DNA of 64,000 nucleotides from Montifringilla adamsi (GCA_017590115.1 JAGGNK010006615.1:372001-436000); one strand, 5' to 3'; shown: positions 23,659-37,413, counted from the first letter of the stretch. Notes: generated by a model not told the origin, from the sequence alone. Program-made: numbers and translations.

Positions 23659-26600
23659 CTGAGAGAAAACGTGCAGAAAGTCCTTCAATTTGGATTTGGA
23701 ACACGAAGAGAGGGCTGGGAGGGTATGGGAGGGAGCTATTTAGCACCTTGCTGCCCATCACCACACACCTGTATAGCCCAAGCTATACTGGTGTTTCTGC
23801 TGAGCTTTGCTATGTTAGCTGCGGTCCAAGCGAAGGAGGCAGAAAGGAGGAGGCAGCACAGAGCAGGGTGAGCACGCAGAAGTTTCCTTGCAGGGGTGTT
23901 TGCAGCTTTTCTGAGCCAGGCAGATGCACTGCTCTCAATGCCCTGATCCTTCCCGGAGCAACCAGCGGCCTCAAACCCCTTCGCCAAAACTCAAGGATGA
24001 GCCGTGCAGGGCTGTAGAGGACCAAGATGTGGTTCAAGGGGGACCTTGAACATCAGGTGGTGCAGCTGCTGTTGCAGCAGGGACCAGACTTGCATCACAC
24101 AGCAGTGCTTCCCTCTCCAGAGGGGTTTGCAGGATTTGAGACACAGGAAAAAAATCACCATCTTCAAATTATCAGCTGCCAATCAAGTATTTCTTACTGG
24201 GCAGCTGTGGCACAGATTGTAAATAATAAATTTACCCACTGTGGAGAGTAATTTTCAGTATAAGTAAGGTAATAAGCAATGTTCAGGACATCTTTATTGG
24301 TTTTGGTTATTTTTAACTGCTGTAAAGATTAAACCAAAAAGCAGTTTACAAACTTCAGAGCAATATGAAATGCAAAACAGAAACTAGCTACCATGAGTCC
24401 TACCGGCAGGACTGGGCACAAGGAAACACAAGTGTGACAGTATCAGCAGAGCAAAAAAGGAAAGAGAAAAACAAGCGAGCAAGACAAGTAAGGCAGTTGT
24501 CAGGATGCTGTCAGAGAGGGGAAGAACCAGGACTACAGGATTATGAAAAACCCTTGGAAGTTTTCAAGCTTGTAAGACAGCAAAATGCACAATTCAGAGG
24601 CAATTTTTAAGCCATGTGTTGTAGTCACCAGGCACCAGGTCAGCTATTTCTGACTGGGTGTGTTATGCACACAAGTAACATTCTCGCACTACCCAAACGC
24701 CCAAGTAGCAAAGATGATTAAAATTTCATAGCAAACTGTGAAGAGCATGCACAAATTGCTGCTTGTTTCTGAGAAGGAGAACTGCTAAATATATCGGCAA
24801 ACCCAAGGGCTGTAGCAGCAACCTGCAGATTTTAGGCCACTGTTGTTTATAAGAGTATTAAGTGAAGAAAACGTGGGGTTTTTTTTCACTTGATCCCTGA
24901 AACTTTTAAAATACAACTTTTTCAGATAAAGGAACAAAGAGGTCAGTAGCTAAAACAATACCTTAAGAATAAAGTGAAAAATAACAAGAATAATTAATTA
25001 TTATCAATACTAACATTACTAATGTTAACATGAATATTAATAATAACAACAACTACGACATCAATGAATCCCAGCCCTCAGACCACAGGTAGGTAGGAGA
25101 AACACAAAAACCAAACCACATTCCATAAGAGGTGACCCAAAACTTTGAACCCGGAAACATACACCTGTGGGTAATTTGTTAACTTGAAAGCCTTGCAGAT
25201 GGGCAATATCCCAGCAGGTTTAACTGGGATCTTCAATGCCTTTATAAAAACCCAGTCTCCTGCTGAATAACAGGACATGTCAGGACAGAGGATGCTTTAA
25301 AATAAATTAGAGTGACACATGAGACACTGTGTTAAATGCAGGGGCAAGAGTCAACTATATTTATCTAGTTAAAAAACAGAACTGAGCTACAGCATGAAAA
25401 TGCTCCAGAGAAGTTTTATTGCTGCGAAGTACCTTGCACACATAATGAAGACAGTACACCAGAGAAATACAATCTCTCTACCTCCCCCAACCAAGCCCAG
25501 GCTGAAAGGATGACCATCCATTCTCCTCATAAGATGCCACTTTGAATGTCCCTTTGTTAAACGCAGTTTGGAAGCAGACTTTCCAATAAAATTTAACAAT
25601 GCAGTCATAAAATTGCCTTTAATGACTTGGAAAAGCCTTTTGGAACGTAAGTTACACCAAGGCCCACAATGTGCCTGGCTTGCACTTCTTAGCACTCTTC
25701 TCTATCACATATTTTACTGCAAAAATTCCCAAATTTATTATTAACTGACCAACTCTCAAATATTCATATACAGAACACTTAATAAGAGCAATGGCAAGAC
25801 TCTACTGCTCTTGATGCAAGTACCAATTTCATTCCCTTTGAATGCCCACTAAAATCAAAAGCTGTTGCAAAGTAATCAAAAGCACTTGCAAAGTAAAGCA
25901 CTGCTCAGTGCAAACATGGGCAGAAAAACACATCCACAAGACAACAAAACCATCTGGCACATGCCCAAACATGTATTTCTTTCACTCATTTTCAAATGCC
26001 ACTGCCACCAAGTCCTGTGTAAGAAAACACTGTCCCTCTTCAGTCCTTGGTCAGTTGCAGGGATTTCACTGGGAATAAACAACTCAGCGCTGTCAGCTGG
26101 AAATCAGAACCCCTCACTGTTCTTACCCTTTCCTTCATAAAACATTCATAGCTCTTCACTTAACCATGCACTGAAAGCAAATGCCCCCCACCAACACAGT
26201 TGTACCTCTGAGGGATGTCACTCCCAGATTTTGAAAGCTATGTATAAAAGAGCAGACTGCCAGCCTTTCCTTGAGGCCTCTGGAGAAAGGGGGTGTCCAG
26301 CAGAAGCCCCTTTCTCTCCCCATGAAGCTGCTGCTCTCTGTACAGAGCAGCATGGGATACTTCACAGCTGGCTAAAAATGGTGCTGCTTTGAACGTGCAT
26401 CTTAAGTGAGTCCATCACAGGAAAGCCTCAATAATAAAGCTCTGTGCCAATTCTAAGGATTTATAAATGCATTTAAATTTTACTTAAAGCTGATTTTGTT
26501 GAGTTACTGGGGACTCCCAGGTTAAACTACACCAAGCTTAAATGCTTTAAAAAATAAGAAAAGAAAAAAAAAAAAAGTAGTAATGAATGTTTATTTTTTA

Positions 26601-27254
26601 AAACTGTTGAAGTATCCTATTTTCAAGCTTTCCTTCATGAACAAAAAGACTACAAGCTCACTTAGTCTTTAAATGAAAGCTAGGATTCTGGTGCATTCAT
26701 TCCACTCTAGAGACTTGCAATACCCAAAGGAAACTCCAAGTGTAGTTAGTTTTGGCATTTTGCAGGTCTGATGTCACTGCCCTTGGAGCCTGCTTAATCC
26801 CTGCCCAGAGGATGAGTTTAAATGCTGACCACTCTTCTTTGATCAGCTGCACGATTCCAGTTGCTGCTCAGCTGCTGTCAGTTCCACATTTCTATTAACA
26901 TCTGAATTTTCCCATCCTCTTAGAATAATTCTCACAGCTTCACTTATAAATAACTCAGAATAACCTCCCCCCAGCTTTGTCCACCAGTGACACAAGAAAT
27001 CTGTACATACGCGCTCATAGCTCTTGGTGCAAAAGCACTTCAAGCACAAAGCACAGATGTGCTGATGCCAGCTCAGTCTCAAACTCCAGAAATCCTCATC
27101 AAGGACAGAGTGTGAGGCACTACCAGCCCCTGCTGCAGCCAGGGACCAGGTGATATCCAACCCTGCTTACTCCTTAGGAGACTGAGCTATATTCCTTAGC
27201 CAAAGGCAGGTCACAAGCACCCTGCGCAGCACTTGAGGACAGGCTCATGACATA

Positions 27255-27825
27255 ACAGGATGTTATGAACTCTATGCAACAGTTGGCTTTTGCTACTATG
27301 TATATGCCCTTGCAAATTATTATAAATTGTAACAACTTCTGTAAATAAAGTGCAAATCATAATTGTTTTTGCAAACAGTGTAACTAAAATTGTTCCTAAA
27401 GCAAGGCTATCACAAGATGTAAGCGTGCTTGCAAAGGATGTATCACAAGATACAACAGCTCTTGAAAAACTTATAACCAAGATAGCACAGGCAGAGAACA
27501 AAATACCATAAAAGGAGTCTGAAGTGGCATCAGAAGACCAGCCTGGACTTTCCCCCAATGGAACCTTGGAGACCGTAGCTGTGGCCTTACGCAATTCTGT
27601 GGAAACCTAAGGCGGAGTTGTGGTAAACTGGCTCCAAAAACGTGCAAAGTCACTTGAGAAAGTAATGCAACTGCAACAGTATAAAGGACTGCTTGCTAAA
27701 AAAATTGGGTGAGCCTCTGGCTGCTGCCATGCACCCAGAGCTGTTACTTTTGCTTTATTGATCTGTCCCTTATTATCCCTTATTAAACTTTTCAAGTTTT
27801 GAGGAGTGGGCTTTGATTCTCACCA
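27255..27825 (+). mobile_element. Probable solo LTR of an avian endogenous retrovirus (boundaries approximate)
   Basis: The region ends with a run that looks like the R-U5 part of an avian ERV LTR: ctgtccct..ttattaaactttt, then a short segment ending ctttgattctcacca. A TG at about 27259 and the CA at 27824-27825 could be the LTR ends. No gag, pol or env frame is present, so it would be a solo LTR or a remnant. I could not find a convincing target-site duplication. It lies in the opposite orientation to PDZD2, the usual bias for LTRs kept in introns. Family assignment is not possible by eye. Confidence 0.6.
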
Positions 27826-28604
27826 TGAGATGAATACTTGTATATGACAATCCAAAAAATACCATGCAATTCACCTGAGATTTGGCCAAGATGGACACTC
27901 AGAAAGACATGCTTGCTTTGAGAGTTTCAAAGCAATAAGGAGCAAAAATTCATTGTTAGGGACTCGAACCTTAACTGTGCCCAGATGCGCCCCATGGACT
28001 TTGCTTGTAATCCCAGGCAGCAGCAACCCTGCCTACATGGATTCCTCACAGAAAAGGATTTCATGGACATGATGAACCAACATTTGTCGAAGTCAGTCTC
28101 AGAGGATGAGATGAGATTGGGTCATTTCTTGAAATCCCTTCCAGACTTGCATTTTTTGACTTCCCTCACACAGCAAGCAGATGCACAAATGGTCAAGTCA
28201 GGCTGCAGCTGGACTAATGGCTAATTTCTCTTCTCCGCAGTTACATCACTCTTAGTGACTCAACTTTCCTCCCAACTTGGCTCTTTCAAGCAGGCAGCCC
28301 TTTGGACCAGACTTTCCCGCTTGAATCTGATCAACTTCAAAGTGCCTAGGTTACAAATAATTAAAATGTTTTAAAAGACAATATGAATATTCTACTTGGA
28401 TTAATTGTGAAGTGGGGGGCCCACAGGGGAAGGGTCATCTTATGTAACAGACCACAAGTGAGAATAGAGAATACAACTTGCAGCTTTCAGTGGGTCCCCA
28501 TAGGCCATTTTTTCTCCACCGTGAAACCATTGTACATCAGACAGCCTCTGCTGAGAGCAAGCCTACATCTGGAATAAACTAAGAGTGCTGCAGATCAGAA
28601 AGGG

Positions 28605-28653
28605 AGCGTGCTGCCAGCGCGACGTGGGGAAGCTCGCCTTCCGCCTGCTCCGA
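28605..28653. other. Short intronic CpG cluster
   Basis: Seven CpG dinucleotides lie in about 46 bases within otherwise A/T-rich intron. A plus-strand frame of about 40 codons crosses it and ends near 28682, but no family is recognised. It may be a conserved regulatory element or a small old insert; only the base composition is seen directly. Confidence 0.35.
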
Positions 28654-31600
28654 GTGCACACCATCAAACACTCCATTTCATAAGCACATCATTAATAAAA
28701 CAAAAAGGAACGTTTTTCCTCCGAGTGTTGAAGAAAATAAATAAATAAATGAGCAAAAGACACTGGAGCCATTCTTTCCCCCGCTTCCCCTTCACTAGCT
28801 AATTGCAGGGGATTTAAAAGGGGTTTGACTTATTTTGACTGTGCCGTGTTCCAGGAGCTGCAAATCTGTATATACAAAAGAAAAAAAATTGCTTTGAAAT
28901 CTTTCATAAAAGACAAGCTTGGCAGGAGCAAGGTGTAAACAAATGGAAAACAGAAACACCGTAAGTAGTTAAAAAGCCAGACAGTAAAATGGAAAATGTA
29001 AAATAGTTGTCTACGAAAAACCACTTTCTGTCACAGCAGCAATTCAGATGAAGCTGATGTAAATATGCAACAATTTTAAAACAAAAACAGAGATAAGCAC
29101 TGATAAGAATATCAATAACCATGCAAAGTCTGTATGCACACACCGACTGACTGACATGGACCTGAATGCAGCCCACAGGATGTCTCCCTCCCTCTGCAAT
29201 TCAGCGTGGATTTTTACTGTCTGTCTGCAGGGACCAGTTCCCACTTACAAACTTCTCAGGGTCTTCCATTAGGAGCAGCAGAAGCAAACAGTGAGATCTT
29301 CCTCACCAGCCATGAAGCTCTGGAAATGCAACACTTAACAGAAAGTTCCAAGTTCCATGCATTATAAAAATTTACTTCAATAAGCTTCACAGCAGCTGGC
29401 AACCAGCATGCTGATCACATAGAGCTGAAAACCAGCACAAAATCCTCCAAACAGAAACACATAACATTAGACCTGTTGTGCAACAAACCCTCTCTACATG
29501 AACAGAGAGAGCAATGGGATGGTTCCAGCACACACCACTGCCCAGCATCCTTCACTGATGTGAGATCAATTAAAAGCACTAGTCCCAGCTCCCTGCTCCA
29601 CCTTGAATCACATCATGCCTTCTCCCACTACTCCCCATTCCCCGGCAGGCAGGTGGGAAAGACAGATTAGTAGCTGGGGAATTGCACCATCACATACAAG
29701 GTGAGCAGCTTGAACACTTCAGTCTTAAGATACAGTCAAAAGCCATCACTCCTCACACCTCAGATATTAATGTGAATGACTCAGCACCAGAAAAATCATG
29801 CCAAAATCTGATTTTTGCAGATTCATAACAAAGCAATTATTTCATTAGTGGATAATGAGTGTATTTTTTATCGAATCTTAGCCAGGTTATTTTTAAGGCT
29901 GATTTGAAAGCAGACTCCTGCTTTCATCTACTACCCTGGTTTTGTTTTCATTGTTGCACAAGCAAGCTAAACAAATCCAAGAAAAAATCAAAAGCAGGCG
30001 AGCAAAACAATCTTAAATTTCTTTATCAATAAATTATTCCAAAACAGGAGTCCTTTGTCCATCCTTGCTGCCTATGAAAGTTTCTTAATGCTGAGCCACT
30101 GAAGCCTTTGGCTTCTACCTCTGGGTGATGCAAGCCATACAGCGCGCCTCCTACACTACTTAAAAGAGGGGGAAAATCCCCAAACCCAACCAGAATCACA
30201 AAGTACTGATGATATAAATTCTCCATGTCCTCAAAGTAGGAGCCAGAAGCACAGACACAACTGTGATTGCATTCAAGTGTTGGTTTCTGATCTCACAAGT
30301 CGCCTTGTTTGGACAAACAGCCGCCAGACATTTGGCTTCTTTTCACTAAAATGAGTATTTTCCCCATGAAAAGAGAAGTGTCCTAGGGGATGAAGCCTGG
30401 GGAACAGTAAAAAGCAAAAACATACCCTCCTCCAAACACAAACACATAATTAAAATACACAAAACAGGCAGCACAGCAGAGTGGATGAAAATTCCACGAC
30501 TTTAAGCAAGACTGTCGCCCAGGGATCCATCTCCCGAGACAGACTGTTTGTTGACATCATTTCCTTGGCAAGGGCTTTAAACACTTTATCAGCCAATGCA
30601 AGCACCTGAACTATACCATCACCCCTCACAAAAACCTGCTGGAATCATTTGTCACCATCTGGACTATCACCATCTGGATTGCACCCCTCTGAACTGTTCC
30701 ACTCTTGCCATCAGCTGAATCATGATTGTGAGATCAGACAAAGGATTTTCTCCTCTGACCCTCAGGGGTTTCTGCCTGGCAATTGCCCCTGAGGAGGCTC
30801 AGGCTTTTAAGGGCTACAGGTGTTTGCACTCTACTGAGTACTTCACCCAGTCTCTTGCTCTTGGTGGGCTTTTGGGAATGGCTGGTTGCTTAGTCTGAAG
30901 TTTCCCAGAAAACACCCTTGCAGCCTGTAGCAGATTAAAGCCCAGTCACCATACACGGCTAAAGAGGGGTGTCTCATGGGGACTGGTATTACATCTGTCC
31001 ACAGCAGGAATCTTTAGGGTTTGCTCAGTGCTTTCAGCACTCTGCCTCAAAAATTAGGTGTATGTAGCATTATAATTCCAACAAATGCCTGAAACATTAC
31101 AGCACCTAAGCAGACAACATACTCTATTTTTAGGCATGTCCACTTGGTTTCAACTATTCACACTTAATGATTAAAACATAAAATGGTGTGAACTTGAATT
31201 TCAGCTAAAGCTAGTCATTTACATTTTAGTTGTGGGTTTGCTGTATCTTGAATATGGCACACAAAATATGAAGAGAAAAGGCCCAAACACCCATGGTGGG
31301 AAATGCTTTCACAGGAGTGTTTTCACCTATGGTTTATGATAGCCGAGTATGGCTGAGACCTCCTGCAACAGAGCTCCGAACATTCCCGCGCTGCCTTTGG
31401 GGATAGCTCATTTCCAAGAGTGAAGACCTCGTTTCAAGGTGACACAGTAAAACCAACACATTGTAACTTATCCATTACCAGACTATCTCTACATCCAAGC
31501 ACCCTTGGAAAATTCAGTACAAAAACAAGATAAAAGGACAGGTCGCTATTCAAAATTAAAGTCTACAGCACCACAGCTGCAGCTATCACTTAAATCACAG

Positions 31601-34600
31601 CAAAGGCAGGCAGAATCTTAAGTCAGCTGAAAAAATTTGGCAGCAAGCGACTTAACCCCAGAAAATCGGGATGCTTGTTGTTTTATGGAAAGGTGGAACA
31701 TAACTGGCAGCGAAAAATATTAACTGTAATTTCACTGCTAGTTACATCAAAGCACTTCCTAAAACCCTAAGCAAAAAAAGGCCAAGTTTTGTCAGTACTG
31801 TACAGCTGCAATTAAAAGACAGCCCTTGTCCCTAAGAGAGTTTACAACCCAAAACAGGCAACAAAGAGGGAAGACATGCTTATCACAGTGCACATTAAAA
31901 CTTGAAGACAGTAGATAGCCCCAGGATCCATGTTAATGAAAGTTGGAAGAAAACACAACAGATAAAAAGATGTTAAGAACTGAATCAGATTCTGAGGAAG
32001 GCCTTTACATGACTAAAAGTATCTACATTAACACCTAAAACCAGTGTTATTTATGTCTAAACCATGCATCACAAGAATCCCATAAAAGCCTTGATGAAAC
32101 AGTAATTACTGCTTAGGCTGCCAAAAAAAATTGATGTAAAGCAACTTAGCTTCAGCAGCTTCACTGGACTACCTTGCTTACAGCAAGTTATACATTTTGG
32201 TATAGCAAAAGGGTGAGAATTTTTTTTTTCCCATCAAGTTTAACAAAACAGTAAAATGCTTAAAGCCATTACATTATCTCAAGTCTCATGTTTTGATTCC
32301 TGTAATGTGCTATTAGCCTTCCTCTTCTGCTTGGCAAGATAAGGAACATTTTCCACTAACCAAAAGTCAAGGTAATGCTGGCATTTACCAACACTAATTG
32401 GCAAGTACTGCTGTAGAATGGCTGTCAGCCTTCCCTAACTGCAAAGTAACATGCAATTCAAAAGCATTCATCCCTACCCAAGATGAGCAACGTCAGTAAG
32501 AAAGCAATAATGGGCCCAAAGAATGAAAAGAACTGCTGATAAAATGTAACATGCAGTACAAAAGCAAGTCCTGGCTGGTTCTCTACATACAGACACATCT
32601 GTGTGCACCTGTGCACAGGCTCACACTTCTGGTGAGGGTTGTGGTCCATGCAAGCTGAGCTCAGTTGGGCTGTAAGAGCAAAGCTGGCTAGGCAAGCACA
32701 CTGCCCTGGGGACTGAGACCAGAGCAATGGTGTTAACAGCATGGACTCAAGATCCTGAACCACTGCTATAACCCAGACCTGCCCAAATACCTCTAGGAGG
32801 CAAGGAATTAACATTCCTTTGCCTTCCCCTTTCTCTCACTTTGTTAATAGATGGCACACTGACACTGAAAAGCATCACACATAGTTTGCAGAACCACCAG
32901 ATGCTAATGTGTTTCCATCCTGTAAAGGCATCTCGCCACAACTCCACCCCACAGCGCCACCACCACCCAGAACACCCTGAACTCCTCCTGTGCCATGTAT
33001 CTTTGCCACTGGAGAAAAACTGAAATGCACAGCCCCAGCCCCTCTCACCTGCGTCCCTTAACTATTAAAGCATTTTCACTCTGCCTAATGTCCTTTACAC
33101 AGTTTCCACCAGCCACAATAAATTTGGATCTGGATTTCAAGACCTTAATAATTTGGATGCTTATAAAGAAGATAATTCAAGGCCATTCTGGGGGTGTCTC
33201 GTTTTTGCTTTTAACAGCTGGGTTTTCAAGGGCTTTTCATCCCCCTGCTGGGGATGGAGGCAGTCAAGGTGGCTAGTCTGTTCTGGTGTAACTCATCTTT
33301 GTCCAAGCTTCCTCTGGCTTCATTAGTGAACGCCAAACCTGGCCAAAACTGAAAGCCAAACTTCTCATCATGCCAGCAAAACCTGGATCAGTTTAAGTCC
33401 CTCTGAGAACCAGACTCCAGCTCTTCACACTCCTAATCCGGTCTTTGCAAACCCCAGTCCTACTTCTGATTCCTGCCCATGCCAGCTGTATCTGGCCATC
33501 TCTGGGCACTCCTTAGGGGCTGAACAACAACAGAAAGCAGTCCACAGATCTTCCAAAAAGACCAGGACAGAGAAACTGAGAACAAAACTGAGAGATTCTG
33601 TCCTACCAGTCAACACACTGAAACCACAGGACTGGTATATTGTGAGGAAAGCTCACAGTTTCCTTTTCTTTATAATTTTTAGTGGATTCCAGCAGCCCAT
33701 TCCCACACTTCTCTTCCATCTGTGCCTGTATAATTACCCTGCAAAACTACACCCTGTCTCAGGCCACTGAATACAAGAAGTAAACGTTGATATCTGTGTT
33801 TAAGCTCCCAATCTTCACAGGATATGATGGGTCATTACTCCAGCTCAGAGACTGCCTAATCTTAAATCACTGCCCGTGACTCCCACTGCTGCCAGCCTGG
33901 GTCCTCTCCAAGGTCAGGTCTGCTTTCCAGATCTTGGATATCCTCCTGTCAGGCAGATACACAGCTTTGCTGCTTTGAATCCCCACATTTTTAAAAGTCA
34001 TTTAGGTTCATCCTAAAATATTGCAGCATAACTTAACCACCTGTAAACATTAAATGCTGCCTGCTAATTGACAGGTACAATATTTACTGAGGGTTACATA
34101 CCAGCAGACAGCCTAGCAGATTTGTTTATACACAGCGATAGCAATGCCAAGTGCAAGGAGAGACAGATCAAGATCTGAGAGATGAAAGCAAGCCCGAAGA
34201 AGGGGACTGGCACATGCACACAAACCAGTAACACAGGAATCTCCTGGCAGGTTCACTCGACAAACAGTATTCATCTCGCCTGTTGTTTCATGACCAGCAT
34301 TGCTGTTATGAGCAGCATGCACACAGAAAATGGGAGACAAAATGGCAGAACAACCCCACGCTTGTGGGAGAAGCACCCTGAAAGCAAAAGGCACTGAAAT
34401 GGAGTGTAGATGCTTCGAAAGCTCTCCCAGCACGACCCCCTCCAGGCACTGGCCATGAGCTGGCCACTGGGATCAGCACAGCAGTGTCTGAAGACATGGA
34501 GATCAACCCAACCTCTTCTCCTCTATTTTGGTTACAACTTCAAACTAATTTCCTAAAGAGAGGGAAAAAAAAGGAATTTTCCTTTACTCCACATTTCAGT

Positions 34601-36005
34601 TTCAGTAAAGCTCCAATCTGCCTCCTGGGGTGGGAAAAGAGCAATGGAGAGGATGACCAAGTTCCTCCCACATCCATGCTGATCCCTGAGTGGCTTCTCA
34701 AAGCCTTTCCTCCCACCTGCAGCCATCTAGTCTGACACAGGCTGGGTCTCCCCTGAAAGCAAATATAGTGCTCCCTGAGGGCATAGGGCTGACAGCTGTG
34801 GATATTCAATTGGCCAACATGTGGAGGAGATGGTGAGCATGGAGCAGGCAGCAGGGATGGAGCTGCTTTCCCCATGGAGAGGGTGCCCTGCCAATGCACC
34901 CTGTCCCTGCTTGGGAGGAGATAACTCATCCTGAGGCTACGGGAGGTTTGGCTCCTGCTTTGAAGCCTGGAAGGAGGATGCAACTTCTGACAGGACATCC
35001 TGGATGCCGTTTTCAAAAGGCTCCTGACACAACTGGATCTCACATGCCTGAGTGCCAGGCCACGCTTTGAAAATGGAGCTGGAAGTGCCATCTGAGGCTC
35101 CCAAGTGTTTTCATTTCTTGCCTTTTTTCTTTATTTTAACAGGAAACACATAATTTTGAAAATTTTATTCACCTTCCCTATTCAATTCTTAAGAAACTTA
35201 ATTAAGCCACTCATTACTCTGATAGCTGCTACCCACAGATGCTGTAAGTGATGGGCCTCTATAAGCCCCCCTTGTCATTAAAAAGCAAAGGATGAGCTAT
35301 GTGTGCTATTCAGGCTCCAGATACTCACATTTCTCCTCATTCAAATGTCAGGAAAATGTAATTAGTACTGACACAGATGGAGGTCATATTTCTAAGCAAA
35401 ATATTAGGGGCGAAGGAAATAAAAAAAAAATAGAGAAGCAATTTTACTAAATGACACTACACCACAACTGAACAGATTACAGCTCTTGAATTTTTCCAGT
35501 GCCTCAGCTATGTTTTTTATGTTTTACAAAGCCATCCTGTATGTGCTTTGCATTAAAATTGTATTTATTGCTCACATTGATACATATATGTTCTGAATTT
35601 AACAATTTACTCCTCAGACCAAAATTATTCAAAACATCAAGGTAGCACTAGCATGAGATGGCTCAGGATCAAGAGTTTTTTTGGGGTTTTTTTACATCTA
35701 TATTTTTGGCTTTGCACTTCAAAAAAAAGTTGATCAACTTCTTTTACGACATGTGTTTAGACATCTTCAGAACAGATTCAAGAAGCCTTTACATGGATCA
35801 GAACTTTCAAAATACCAAATGATTCACTTATTTATTTTTAAGCTTTTAATGTTTTCTTTCAGAATTATTACAGCTATGAGGTTTGCAAGAACACACACAC
35901 AAACACCCTACCCTTTCTGTTGCACCATAAAATCCAACATGTTTCACTGATGCGAAGAGCAAGTTTTTGCAATTACGCTTCTTTAAAAAACAGAGGTTTT
36001 CTTAA

Positions 36006-36037
36006 TTGTAGGAGTTAATTTCTTTTAACTCCTACAA
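36006..36037. repeat. Perfect inverted repeat, 13-bp arms, 6-base loop
   Basis: The arm ttgtaggagttaa at 36006-36018 is followed, after tttctt, by its exact reverse complement at 36025-36037. It would fold into a short hairpin in RNA from either strand. It is too short for a typical microRNA precursor, and no longer flanking pairing was seen. Confidence 0.7.
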
Positions 36038-37010
36038 AGTACTTTAAATTATTGTAACTTTACAACCATGATCACCACTGCCCTGGCGTAGTGCTGAGGA
36101 GCACTAATTCAGAGGGCACGTTTAATCCCCTTCTTTTCTCAACAGAATTTAGTGATGAGATGTCCACTCACAGTGCTTTGTTACCAGCTTTGAAGTCTTA
36201 AAACCAAAACCAGCTGCTGCAGCCAGCCCCAAGCCCAGCAAAGCAGCCTTCATCTGTTTATACTATCAATGCCTCTGGAAAGATTGGCAGACAGTGCTTC
36301 TGGTGATAGATGCATACTGAAACCTGATCAAGGCTTGGGTTATTTTCCTCCATCCAGCAATGCTGCAATTCCAGACAGGCAACAAACCCCAAGATCTCCA
36401 TTAGGACCAAGAGAGAAGCAATGAAAGCCCCAATCCCACTGTCGTCCCAAACATTAACGGATTGTCTATCTCATCAACTCTGAGCAAAATCCACAATTAC
36501 TTCCATGTGGTTCTCAGACAGTGGCCAAACAAGTTTCGTATCACAAATACATGCAACATGATCTGGTGCATCAAAAAGGGAAGCTTCAATCCCAATGTTA
36601 ACATGAATTGTGAGGTGACATCAAGTACAAGCAGAGCTAAACATGAAGCTCCAAAGGACAAAAATTACCATCTTCTACTGACACCTCCTGCTGCAGTGTT
36701 GTAGGGTCATCAGTTGTCTCAACAAAAAATCCTGAGGTCAACCCTGACAGGTCAAGAGATAAAAGGACCTACCCTCCCATCAGAGATGGAGTATGACAGA
36801 GATTTCCAACAGTTGCTATTTAACTCCCCAATCCTCCTGCCCCCTTGTTTTAGATGCCATCCCACAGCCGGGTGCCCTGACAGCCTGTCTTGTCACCTAC
36901 AGGCTCAGCCCAAGGTCAGAGCACTGAAACCAGAGAATTGCTTGAGACATCAACCTTATTTGCTTGCACACCTGCTGCTTTCTTCTCTAAAAGAATCAAA
37001 TCAAACATAC

Positions 37011-37413
37011 CTGGGCAGCCTGGTCCCCAATGTCTGGCATGCCATCATCTGACAGCCGGCCCCGGTACGGTGCCCCGGTGCCCTGGTGCTGCTCTTCCCC
37101 ATTGCTCTCTGCTTCAGAGGTCTCTGGCTGAGCAACCTCCACCTCCATCGGGGTGCAGTGCCCATTCCCGTGTTCCGAGCCCAGCTTCTCCTTGCTGTCT
37201 TTGCTGCCCGGCGTCCTGGTGATGACCCCGAACTTCCTGGTCCTTTTCCCATTTTGAGCAGCCCTGTCTCCGGGCTCAGGGCTGGGCTTGGCTTTGGGGT
37301 CGCAGCTGTTGCTGTTGTTGCCGTTGGAGGGAGGCAGAGGCGCTTTGCGCTTGATGCGGCGCAACATGATCAGGTAGACAAAGCCGCCATTCCAGCACTG
37401 CTCGGCCAGGTAA
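37011..37413 (-). CDS. PDZD2: PDZD2 exon: end of PDZ1 and basic/acidic linker
   Basis: Visible residues 1-134 after one base completing the split codon; 403 bp. The acceptor ttccttgcag is followed by T, then YLAEQCWNGGFVYLIMLRRI, the last helix and strand of PDZ1. Next come a basic stretch (KRKAPLPPSNGNNSN), a second basic cluster (NGKRTRKFGVITRTPG) and an acidic, Gln/Glu-rich end (VEVAQPETSEAESNGEEQ) before DIGDQAAQ and the donor CAG|gtatg. The opening block and GKRTRKFGVI are distinctive of PDZD2. The linker is shorter than I recall for human. KRTRK could act as a nuclear or membrane-binding basic patch; that is inference. Exit is phase 0. Confidence 0.96.

Larger units (their letters stand above)
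23659..37010 (-). other. PDZD2: PDZD2 intron, 13.4 kb
   Basis: Phase 0 intron upstream of PDZ2. It holds a probable LTR at 27255-27825, a CpG cluster at 28605-28653, a (AAAT)n run near 28735-28750, a duplicated caccatctgga near 30656-30680 and a 13-bp perfect hairpin at 36006-36037. The stretch around 24980-25060 is strongly A/T-rich. No exon or RNA gene was recognised; open frames reach 183 codons (34540-35091, minus) but lack domains and splice logic. Confidence 0.78.
1..37413 (-). other. PDZD2: PDZD2 gene, partial (10 internal coding exons)
   Basis: This is the span of the recognisable part of PDZD2, a multi-PDZ scaffold reported to bind the armadillo protein p0071 at cell contacts. Ten exons were placed by reading the minus strand. 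Every junction is GT-AG, all phases agree, and the joined exons give 523 complete codons without a stop. Identity rests on family knowledge: the order of PDZ1 end, linker, PDZ2, linker, PDZ3 and Ser-rich tail, plus distinctive strings such as YLAEQCWNGGF, GDELLMINGQSLVGLSH, GRKHSLPQ, YHIVKKSTRS and RSPSLTPC, which I recall from human PDZD2. The 5' exons (start codon, most of PDZ1) and the 3' exons (PDZ4-6, stop) are outside the window. The promoter is not visible. Residue numbers in the exon entries count from the first complete codon of the exon ending at 37413. Confidence 0.95.

Noticed and set aside
27955..28030. Possible tRNA on the minus strand, because of a ggttcgagtcc T-arm
   Set aside because: The T-stem has a mismatch, and no matching acceptor, D-arm or anticodon arm could be found at the right distances.
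34540..35091. 183-codon minus-strand open frame
   Set aside because: No recognisable domain or splice context, and the composition is like the surrounding intron.
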